NCBI GenBank assembly: GCA_947461645.1
Contig: CANHMN010000040.1
Coordinates: 1 to 10,329 of the forward strand
DNA from: Chitinophagaceae bacterium
GTDB taxonomy: Bacteria; Bacteroidota; Bacteroidia; Chitinophagales; Chitinophagaceae
DNA length: 10,329 bases
Direction: 5' to 3'
Below the pieces are notes generated by a model. The model was not told where the DNA came from and ran no database searches. It saw only the letters and a list, made by a program, of their open reading frames with translations. Position numbers and translations under genes: made by a program. Of this stretch, positions 1 through 6,260 are shown in pieces (position 1 is the stretch's first letter; the number at the start of each line of letters is the position of its first letter).

Positions 1-101
1 GAAACAGCCCATTCAACGCCGCCTTCATATATGGCATTGTTCGGACATTCGGGCTCACAAGCTCCACAATTGATACATTCATCTGTAATCTTTATTGCCA
101 T
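1..101 (-). CDS. 4Fe-4S ferredoxin, N-terminal part (cut by window edge)
   Basis: This is a small electron carrier of the bacterial 4Fe-4S (2x[4Fe-4S]-type) ferredoxin family. The first 33 codons are visible on the minus strand from an ATG at 101-99. The protein begins MAIKITDECINCGACEPECP, a textbook cluster-binding motif CxxCxxCxxxCP with Cys9, Cys12, Cys15 and Cys19, followed by the usual N-A-I-Y segment. The rest, including any second cluster motif, lies outside the window, so one versus two clusters cannot be decided here. There is no signal peptide, so it should be cytoplasmic. It is divergent from the acyl-CoA reductase gene, with only 35 bp between the start codons, so the two promoters must overlap or abut. 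From family knowledge, this ferredoxin is commonly found beside this reductase in Bacteroidota. A direct redox partnership is an inference only. Confidence 0.93.
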   Translation of the reverse strand, partial: MAIKITDECINCGACEPECPNNAIYEGGVEWAV

Positions 102-107
102 CTGTTG

Positions 108-115
108 TAAATTTG
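108..115 (+). promoter_or_regulatory. Bacteroidota -7 promoter element for the acyl-CoA reductase gene
   Basis: TAAATTTG is an exact match to the Bacteroidota -7 consensus TAnnTTTG. It lies 21 bases before the ATG at 137, which would give a short leader. No convincing -33 TTTG is visible at the expected distance, and the upstream half would lie inside the divergent ferredoxin gene. The call rests on the -7 match and its position. Confidence 0.45.
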
Positions 116-136
116 ATGTAAAGTAATAACAACACC

Positions 137-1138
137 ATGAATTTACAAAATCGGATTGAGGTAATGGTCAAATTGGGGGAATATATTCGCTCAAAACCTG
201 AAGAATGGAACCATACAATCAAAAATGCCTCTTTACACAATGCATGGTTTACGGAGGATTTTATCCATTTGGCTGCACAAAACATTACAGACTGTTTTCT
301 CTCGGAAGATTTGCTCAAGGCATGGTGCAATCACTATCACCTCGATGATTTAATTAAACCTGTGAATGTGGGTGTGGTGATGGCAGGAAATATCCCGCTC
401 GTTGGATTTCATGATATGTTGTGTGTTTTCATCTCCGGACACCGTCAGACCATCAAGCTATCCTCAAAAGACAATATTCTTTTGAAGCATCTGATAGAAA
501 TCATGTGCAGCATTAATCCTCTAACAAAAGGCTACATAACCCTTTCCGAACAACTGAAAGATTGCGATGCCTACATCACAACAGGCGGAAATCAATCTGC
601 TGATCAATTTGAAAAGTATTTTGGCAAGTACCCAAACATCATCAGAAGAAACCGGACTTCAGTTGCTGTTTTAGATGGAAAGGAATCAACTCAAGAGCTT
701 GATAAGCTTGCGGATGATGTTCACCTTTATTTTGGATTGGGATGCAGAAACGTCACCAAATTGTACGTCCCTGAGCACTACGATTTTGTTCCGTTGATAA
801 AGGCTTTCAACAAATACAACTATTTCCGTGACATCAGTAAATACGCTAATAATTATGATTACCAGCTGTCTTTGCTTTTATTGAACAACATCAAATACAT
901 GAGCAGCGAGTCTACTTTACTGATAGAACAAAATGCTTTGTTTTCTCCTATCGGGATGCTGTATTATGAACATTATGTTGATGAAAATTCCTTGATAGAA
1001 AGACTGAAACAAGAAGATGCTATTCAATGTATAGTTGGCAAAGGCGATGGCTTAATCCCTTTTGGAAAGGCACAGCAACCTGAATTGTTTCAGTATGCCG
1101 ATGGCAAAGACACCCTTCAATTCTTGCTAAGCCTCTAA
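137..1138 (+). CDS. LuxC-family acyl-CoA reductase
   Basis: This is a member of the LuxC-like acyl-CoA reductase family, which has the aldehyde dehydrogenase fold and reduces acyl-CoA (or acyl thioester) to an aldehyde with NAD(P)H. Visible hallmarks are the N-terminal V-G-V-V-M-A-G-N-I-P-L-V-G segment at residues 78-90 followed by the K-L-S-S stretch at 107-110; the I-T-T-G-G-N-Q-S-A segment around 147-155 followed by R-R-N-R-T-S-V-A-V; and G-L-G-C-R-N-V-T-K-L-Y-V-P at 200-212. Cys203 there is the candidate catalytic thiol. At 333 residues it is clearly shorter than bioluminescence LuxC proteins (roughly 480), a length usual for the Bacteroidota branch. No luxA, luxB, luxD or luxE genes are near, so light production is not indicated. 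The ATG at 137 fits the -7 element upstream. The physiological substrate is unknown. Confidence 0.85.
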   Translation: MNLQNRIEVMVKLGEYIRSKPEEWNHTIKNASLHNAWFTEDFIHLAAQNITDCFLSEDLLKAWCNHYHLDDLIKPVNVGVVMAGNIPLVGFHDMLCVFISGHRQTIKLSSKDNILLKHLIEIMCSINPLTKGYITLSEQLKDCDAYITTGGNQSADQFEKYFGKYPNIIRRNRTSVAVLDGKESTQELDKLADDVHLYFGLGCRNVTKLYVPEHYDFVPLIKAFNKYNYFRDISKYANNYDYQLSLLLLNNIKYMSSESTLLIEQNALFSPIGMLYYEHYVDENSLIERLKQEDAIQCIVGKGDGLIPFGKAQQPELFQYADGKDTLQFLLSL

Positions 1139-1257
1139 CCCCAATAATATGTTAAAGATGTCAGTATTCCCTTTACATTTTGTCAGTCTGTCTTTAATTT
1201 GCGTTTCGGCATATTTTTTGAAAATTATCATTCAATATTCACCAAATCATCATCATT

Positions 1258-2790
1258 ATGAAACTAAAAGAAGTATTGGCCACCATCGGAATCAGCGCCC
1301 TTACCACTTTTGCAGTAGTTTGGGGGTTCAATAGTTACAACAAGTACAATAAAACCTTTGCCGGACAAACAGAGGGTACAATTCCCAATAATTACAGACT
1401 GGCAGGTTTGATGAACGGAGAAACCAACAATGGTGGAGCACCTGATTTCACTCAACCTTCAGTAGCAGCGTTGCCTGCTGTTGTTCACATCAAAACCAAA
1501 ACAAACGCCAAGCAAGTCACCAACAATCTTCCGCGCATGCGTCAAAATCCATTCAGCGATTTCTTTGACGATGATTTGTTCAATCAGTTTTTTGGAGGAG
1601 GGAGAATAAACATCATACCTGAACAGCAGGCATCGGGTTCAGGAGTAATAATTAGTGATGATGGATTTATCGTAACCAACAATCATGTGATAGATAAAGC
1701 CGATGAAATTAATGTTACCCTTAACAACAAAAAAACTTACAAAGCCAAAGTAATCGGCGCAGATCCTTCCTACGACCTTGCAGTGATTAAAATAGATGCA
1801 TCTGCTCTTCCATTTTTGCTCTACGGAAACTCAGACGATGTTAAAATTGGTCAATGGGTTTTGGCTTTAGGCTATCCATTGAATCTTGAAACAACCGTAA
1901 CTGCAGGTATCGTAAGTGCTAAGGCAAGAAGCATAGGCGTAAACAAAGGCAAATCAGGCAGCACTGCTGTAGAATCGTTTATTCAAACCGATGCTGCTGT
2001 TAATATGGGAAACAGCGGTGGAGCTTTGGTTAATACCGATGGAAAATTAATTGGTGTGAATACAGCCATCGCATCACCTACAGGGTATTACTCGGGATAT
2101 TCCTATGCTATACCAGTCAACATTGTTAAAAAGGTGGTTGATGATTTAATTAAATACGGTAGTGTTCAAAGAGGTTACCTTGGTATTCAATTCGGCAATG
2201 CTGCTGATATGAGCGCTGCTGATAAAAGAAGTATCGGAATTGATGAAGAAACTTACGACGGAATTTTTGCCACTGATGTAATTACTGATGGTGGCGCCTT
2301 TGCGGCTGGTATCAGAAAGGGCGATAGAATTCAAAAAATCAACGGCGAAGAAATTGTGAGCGGTGGTGAACTTCAGGAACAAGTAAGCATGTTTAAACCT
2401 GGAGACAAAGTTCCTGTGCAAGTCTTAAGAGGGAAAAAAGCAATCAACTTTGTGGTAACCTTGAAAAACAAAGCCGGCAATTATGACATTGTCAGAAATG
2501 ATTCTAAAATCGACGCGCTTGGGGTTGAATTGGTAAACCTCGACCTTAAAAAAGCAAAAGAATATGGTATCGACGGAGGAGTAATCATCAAAAAAATAAA
2601 CAAAGGTGCTATTAATGATCAAACCAGAATGAAAGATGGTTTTGTTGTGCTCAGAATAAACGACGAACCGGTGAAAAATGCAGATGATATGAGAAAAATA
2701 ATCGGCAATCAAAACGCTTTCACCATTAGTGGTTTTTACCCAGGGTATGATGGATTATACGAATATCCTATTACACTAGAAGAACAGTAA
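1258..2790 (+). CDS. HtrA/Deg-type serine endoprotease, membrane anchored, two PDZ domains
   Basis: This is a periplasmic quality-control protease of the trypsin-like S1C (DegP/DegQ/DegS) family. Residues 5-23 form a hydrophobic N-terminal segment with no clear lipobox or signal peptidase I site, so it is either a signal anchor or an export signal. The protease domain follows at about 65-300. The triad is His143 (in T-N-N-H-V-I-D), Asp173 (in Y-D-L-A-V-I) and Ser253 (in M-G-N-S-G-G-A), all intact. A long loop rich in F and D (about 97-115) precedes the core, as in DegP LA loops. PDZ1 covers roughly 305-402 (Y-L-G-I carboxylate-binding loop at 307-310). A second PDZ-like domain covers about 418-490 and is more diverged. 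The length, 510 residues, fits two-PDZ Deg proteins. The start is the ATG directly before K-L-K-E-V-L; there is no Shine-Dalgarno sequence. The 119 bp upstream holds no exact TAnnTTTG. Transcription ends at the terminator 34 bases after the stop. Confidence 0.96.
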   Translation: MKLKEVLATIGISALTTFAVVWGFNSYNKYNKTFAGQTEGTIPNNYRLAGLMNGETNNGGAPDFTQPSVAALPAVVHIKTKTNAKQVTNNLPRMRQNPFSDFFDDDLFNQFFGGGRINIIPEQQASGSGVIISDDGFIVTNNHVIDKADEINVTLNNKKTYKAKVIGADPSYDLAVIKIDASALPFLLYGNSDDVKIGQWVLALGYPLNLETTVTAGIVSAKARSIGVNKGKSGSTAVESFIQTDAAVNMGNSGGALVNTDGKLIGVNTAIASPTGYYSGYSYAIPVNIVKKVVDDLIKYGSVQRGYLGIQFGNAADMSAADKRSIGIDEETYDGIFATDVITDGGAFAAGIRKGDRIQKINGEEIVSGGELQEQVSMFKPGDKVPVQVLRGKKAINFVVTLKNKAGNYDIVRNDSKIDALGVELVNLDLKKAKEYGIDGGVIIKKINKGAINDQTRMKDGFVVLRINDEPVKNADDMRKIIGNQNAFTISGFYPGYDGLYEYPITLEEQ

Positions 2791-2823
2791 AATACAAGGT
2801 TTATATCGCTTTTTACAACATTC

Positions 2824-2852
2824 AACCGAAGGATAACCTCCTTCGGTTTTTT
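2824..2852 (+). terminator. Intrinsic terminator after the HtrA-type protease gene
   Basis: A 9-bp perfect stem (AACCGAAGG at 2824-2832 with CCTTCGGTT at 2840-2848) encloses a 7-base loop and runs into a T tract ending at 2852. It lies just after the protease stop codon. On the opposite strand the hairpin is not followed by a T run, so it should act mainly for plus-strand transcription and leave the convergent GH13 gene less well terminated. Confidence 0.9.
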
Positions 2853-2874
2853 CATGGGAAGAAATCAGAATGAA

Positions 2875-4134
2875 TTATTTATTGTCGTGCTCCTCCTCTA
2901 TCATAATGTAATCTCCTGGCAATAAATAACCCTCCTTTTCTTGCAGTGAATTTACTTTTTGAATCAATATTTTTGGATGAAAGGTTGAATGAAATTTGTA
3001 ATTAAAATAACAAACCTCTTTGTTGCCTGTGTTTAAGAACAACCAAACCTTCCTTTTTTCTGCTGTTCTTTTTAATATCAGTAAACCATTATCCAAAGTT
3101 TCAATTTCAGGACAATTCAAATCATAGATGTATTTTCTGATTTCAATAAGACGTTGGTAAAAGCTGCTGTTTTGAATGGGCTTGTTCCAATCTATCGGAT
3201 CACGATCAAAAAAAGCAAGCCTTTTTTCATTGGGCAATTCTTGTGCGCTGTAAATTAATGGAACGGCAAAAGGAAGAAAAAAATGAAGCACGGTAAACAA
3301 GTCTGCATATAAACCATATTTTTCGAACTCCGTTCCATTCCAACTGTTTTCATCATGATTGGAGGTAAAGTATAGTTTATAATACGACTTGCTCCTAACC
3401 GAACATTGTTGCTTTAGGTATGCTGAAAGCACATTCAATTGATGTTGACCTTTGCAAAATTCTTCTGTAAGGTGCATCCATTTCCATGCAAACAATACAT
3501 CAAAAGCCTGAAAATAATCTTCCTGCTCTGATTCTGCGAGCCAAATCAAATTGCTTTTCAATTGATGCGTGTGGTGTCTTGCTGCAATCCAAAACGAAAG
3601 CGGAGTAAGGTGTGCGAGATCAGCCCTGAAACCATCTATATCGAACTCCTCAACCCAGTAAGTCATTTCATTTATCATAGCCTGATGAGCCCATGGATTT
3701 TGATGATTGATTTGTATCACATCTTCCCAACCATGCGGAGAAAAAAAACTACCATCTGCATTTCTAAGCAAATAATCAGGATGCTCTTGCGTCCATACAT
3801 GATCACAGGCAACATGATTGGCTACCCAATCCAGTATAACCTTCATACCCAAGGAATGCGCCATTGCAATAAGTTGCTTTAAGTCGGTTTTGCTTCCAAA
3901 TTCAGGATTTACCTCATGATGGTTGCTAATTGCATAATAACTGCCCAGATTTCCTTTTCTGTTGATTACACCAATAGGATGAACGGGCATTAACCAAAGC
4001 ACATCAATTCCCATTGAATGCAGCCTTGGTAATTCCTTAGAAAATGAATTGAACGTACCTTCAGGAGTATATTGGCGAACATTAACCTCATAAAATACGA
4101 CAGTTTTGAAGAAATCAAAGTGAGTGGTAACCAT
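2875..4134 (-). CDS. Cytoplasmic GH13 (alpha-amylase family) glycoside hydrolase
   Basis: This is a (beta/alpha)8-barrel enzyme acting on alpha-glucosidic bonds. All GH13 core motifs are present: region I D-W-V-A-N-H at 102-107; region II G-F-R-A-D at 168-172 with nucleophile Asp172 and Arg170; region III W-L-A-E-S with general acid/base Glu201; region IV S-N-H-D-E-N with His260 and the transition-state stabiliser Asp261. Y-S-A-Q-E at 295-299 matches the end-of-barrel segment. A short beta-sandwich domain C follows at about 345-419. There is no signal peptide, so the enzyme is probably cytoplasmic and works on imported or stored maltodextrins or glycogen rather than external starch. At 419 residues it is compact, with no N-terminal CBM or cyclomaltodextrinase-type domain. 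It stands alone: no sus/PUL transporter genes flank it. It is divergent from ispH across 76 bp. The exact specificity (hydrolase versus glucanotransferase) cannot be told from the motifs. Confidence 0.9.
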   Translation of the reverse strand: MVTTHFDFFKTVVFYEVNVRQYTPEGTFNSFSKELPRLHSMGIDVLWLMPVHPIGVINRKGNLGSYYAISNHHEVNPEFGSKTDLKQLIAMAHSLGMKVILDWVANHVACDHVWTQEHPDYLLRNADGSFFSPHGWEDVIQINHQNPWAHQAMINEMTYWVEEFDIDGFRADLAHLTPLSFWIAARHHTHQLKSNLIWLAESEQEDYFQAFDVLFAWKWMHLTEEFCKGQHQLNVLSAYLKQQCSVRSKSYYKLYFTSNHDENSWNGTEFEKYGLYADLFTVLHFFLPFAVPLIYSAQELPNEKRLAFFDRDPIDWNKPIQNSSFYQRLIEIRKYIYDLNCPEIETLDNGLLILKRTAEKRKVWLFLNTGNKEVCYFNYKFHSTFHPKILIQKVNSLQEKEGYLLPGDYIMIEEEHDNK

Positions 4135-4185
4135 AGCTGTAACATATAATGGTAACTAAAAGTGCCAAAGTATGTTGATGCTGCC

Positions 4186-4193
4186 TAACTTTG
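4186..4193 (+). promoter_or_regulatory. Bacteroidota -7 promoter element for ispH
   Basis: TAACTTTG matches TAnnTTTG exactly and ends 17 bases before the ispH ATG at 4211, implying a leader of about ten bases. No TTTG is seen at the usual -33 spacing, so the call rests on the -7 element alone. Confidence 0.5.
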
Positions 4194-4210
4194 CATGACG
4201 AAGATTAACC

Positions 4211-5446
4211 ATGAAGCAATTTACCATCCCCTTCACTTACCGTAGCTCGCTTATTTCCTCCATTAAAGAGAAACGCAAGCAACTCGACAAGCTGAAAAAA
4301 GATTTTAGTCCAACCATTTTAAATTGGGGGCCTGTACAATTTTTATTGGCAAGACATTTTGGCTTTTGTTACGGGGTAGAAAATGCTATTGAAATTGCTT
4401 TCAGAACTGTTGACAACAACCCTGGCAAAAACATTTATTTGCTTAGTGAAATGATTCACAACCCATCTGTTAACCAAGATTTAAAGGAAAGAGGGGTGAA
4501 ATTTCTTCAGGACACTAACGGCAATTCGCTACTGCCCATTGAAAACCTTACCTCAGCTGATATTGTCATCATTCCTGCATTTGGTACCACTATAGAAATG
4601 GAAAACAAATTAAAGTCCATCGGTATCACAATAGAGCAATACAATACAACCTGTCCGTTTGTTGAAAAAGTTTGGAACAGAAGCGAACAAATTGCCAAAA
4701 AAGATTACACCGTTGTTGTTCATGGTAAACCTTCACATGAAGAGACTAGAGCAACTTTTTCGCACGCTGCGGAACACACCCCTACTTTGGTGATTAACGA
4801 CATGAATGAAGCAATTGTGTTGGCAGATATTATCAAAGGAGAGAAAAGTATGGAAGAGTTTTATACCCTTTTTAAAGGAAGGTATTCAAAGGGATTTGAT
4901 GCTGAGAAACACTTGGACAGAATTGGTGTTGTAAACCAAACCACAATGCTTGCCAGCGACACCCAAGCCATTGCCGATTTTCTGAAACAAACCATGATTG
5001 AAAAATTTGAAGAGGCGGGCAAAGATTCCACTGCTCATTTTGCCGACACCAGAGATACACTTTGTTATGCTACCAACGACAACCAATCTGCAGTACACGG
5101 GATGCTTGAACAAGATGCCGATCTTGCCATCGTTATCGGTGGATACAACAGCAGCAACACTTCTCATTTGGTAGAACTCTGCGAATTGAAATTACCCACT
5201 TATTACATCGACCACCCGAAGAGAATTGTTTCCAAAGAAGAAATTCATCATTTCGATTTTCACCATAAATCAGAAAAGATAACTACCCATTTTCTGCCGG
5301 CAAAAGACCAGTTAAAAATTATGGTAACGAGCGGAGCGAGTTGTCCGGATGCACTTGTTGAAGCTGTTTTGGAAAAATTGGCCTGCTTTTACATTTCCAA
5401 AGAAAGTTATCAGGGAAAGGTAAATGAAATTGTTGCGGCTGACTAA
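4211..5446 (+). CDS. ispH: 4-hydroxy-3-methylbut-2-enyl diphosphate reductase, long plant/cyanobacterial type
   Basis: This is the last enzyme of the MEP isoprenoid pathway. It is a 4Fe-4S protein that reductively dehydroxylates HMBPP to IPP and DMAPP. The three cluster cysteines are Cys53 (F-G-F-C-Y-G-V), Cys148 (T-T-C-P-F-V) and Cys285 (D-T-L-C-Y-A-T). Substrate residues are His83 (I-H-N-P), His176 and Glu178 (S-H-E-E-T), and the S-S-N-T-S segment at 314-318. It has 411 residues against roughly 315 for the E. coli enzyme. The extra length is an N-terminal extension of about 40 residues and an insert around 208-232 (S-K-G-F-D), both recalling plant and cyanobacterial IspH. As in those, the position of E. 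coli His74 is Phe124 (P-A-F-G-T). The ATG start is supported by the -7 element. Reducing power must come from a ferredoxin or flavodoxin; whether the ferredoxin at the window's left edge serves it is unknown. Confidence 0.96.
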   Translation: MKQFTIPFTYRSSLISSIKEKRKQLDKLKKDFSPTILNWGPVQFLLARHFGFCYGVENAIEIAFRTVDNNPGKNIYLLSEMIHNPSVNQDLKERGVKFLQDTNGNSLLPIENLTSADIVIIPAFGTTIEMENKLKSIGITIEQYNTTCPFVEKVWNRSEQIAKKDYTVVVHGKPSHEETRATFSHAAEHTPTLVINDMNEAIVLADIIKGEKSMEEFYTLFKGRYSKGFDAEKHLDRIGVVNQTTMLASDTQAIADFLKQTMIEKFEEAGKDSTAHFADTRDTLCYATNDNQSAVHGMLEQDADLAIVIGGYNSSNTSHLVELCELKLPTYYIDHPKRIVSKEEIHHFDFHHKSEKITTHFLPAKDQLKIMVTSGASCPDALVEAVLEKLACFYISKESYQGKVNEIVAAD

Positions 5447-5455
5447 AGAGATTAA

Positions 5456-6133
5456 TCAATTTTTCATTTCCGCCATCAAATCCATTGCAAACTGCAGTTG
5501 CTCTTGCATGGTAAGATTCGTATTGTCGAGCAAAATAGCATCTGCAGCTCTTCTTAGCGGACTAACCTCTCTATTGGAATCGATATAATCGCGCATTTCG
5601 AGGTTGTTTTTTACCTCATCGATTGTAACATTTGGATTCTTCTGGTACATTTCCTTAAAGCGACGTTCAACCCTTACCGTAATATCAGCGGTCATAAAAA
5701 TCTTCAGTTCAGCCTCCGGAAATACAGTAGTGCCAATGTCTCTTCCATCCATAACTATGCCTTTCTGCTCACCCATTTTTTGTTGCTGTGCAACGGCAAA
5801 AGTTCTTACTGCAGCAATGGTAGCAACTTCACTTACCTTTTCGGCCACAACCAGATCCCTGATCATGTACTCAACATTTTCATCATTGAGGTGCATTTCT
5901 GACTGCTGAGACTTATCGTTGTATTCGAAATGAAGTTCAATGTGATTTAGGGCTTCATTGGTTTTTTCATCGTCCGTCCAATCAATGTGGTTTCTCAGAA
6001 AATACAAAGTAATAGCCCTGTACATGGCTCCGCTGTCAATGTAAACATAACCCAATTGAGCAGCAAGTTGTTTAGCCAACGTGCTTTTACCGCAAGAGGA
6101 CCAACCATCTATCGTTATGATTATTTTTTCCAA
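5456..6133 (-). CDS. cmk: (d)CMP kinase (cytidylate kinase), TTG start
   Basis: This enzyme phosphorylates CMP and dCMP to the diphosphates with ATP, in cytoplasmic pyrimidine nucleotide salvage and supply. The P-loop is G-W-S-S-C-G-K-S-T at residues 10-18. The NMP-binding segment D-S-G-A-M-Y-R lies at 33-39, the M-D-G-R-D-I-G-T core motif at 128-135, and the R-D-Y-I-D-S-N-R-E-V-S-P-L lid/base-binding stretch at 181-193. The length of 225 residues is normal. The start codon is TTG at 6133-6131: the reading frame is open back to a stop at 6178-6176 with no ATG or GTG between, and TTG places the P-loop at the usual distance from the N-terminus. Its stop codon is only 9 bp from the convergent ispH stop, and no hairpin terminator is visible there. 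In many bacteria cmk and ispH are adjacent; here the order is tail to tail. Confidence 0.96.
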   Translation of the reverse strand: MEKIIITIDGWSSCGKSTLAKQLAAQLGYVYIDSGAMYRAITLYFLRNHIDWTDDEKTNEALNHIELHFEYNDKSQQSEMHLNDENVEYMIRDLVVAEKVSEVATIAAVRTFAVAQQQKMGEQKGIVMDGRDIGTTVFPEAELKIFMTADITVRVERRFKEMYQKNPNVTIDEVKNNLEMRDYIDSNREVSPLRRAADAILLDNTNLTMQEQLQFAMDLMAEMKN

Positions 6134-6216
6134 AATATTATTGTTACCGATTGAGGATGTAAAATAATTTAAAAATCAGATTTCGTAAAAACATTTTGAA
6201 TTCGAATATAATCCCC

Positions 6217-6246
6217 AAAAAAATACCCCGATTAACGGGGCATTTT
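6217..6246 (-). terminator. Intrinsic terminator after clpC
   Basis: Read on the minus strand, a GC-rich stem (CCCCG/CGGGG, 6226-6240, loop of 5) is extended past one A-C mismatch by A/T pairs and runs into seven T residues (6223-6217). It starts 14 bases after the clpC stop codon and separates clpC from cmk. Because A and T runs flank both sides, weak activity on the plus strand is also possible. Confidence 0.85.
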
Positions 6247-6260
6247 CACAATTAAAATTA

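Noticed and set aside
137..1138. Bioluminescence (lux) locus suggested by the LuxC-family protein
   Set aside because: No luciferase, acyltransferase or synthetase genes are nearby and the protein is far shorter than luminescence LuxC.
1149..1334. Plus-strand 61-codon frame with a hydrophobic N-terminal stretch before the HtrA-type gene
   Set aside because: It overlaps the well-supported HtrA start by 77 bases in another frame, and its distal part is just the shifted reading of that gene. No family resemblance.
3562..3882. 106-codon plus-strand frame opposite the GH13 gene
   Set aside because: Lies entirely within the catalytic barrel coding region of GH13, whose motifs are intact on the other strand.
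4135..4185. Minus-strand promoter for the GH13 gene (TACTTTG on the complement near 4168-4174)
   Set aside because: It is one base short of TAnnTTTG spacing and has no -33 partner, so it is not strong enough to list.
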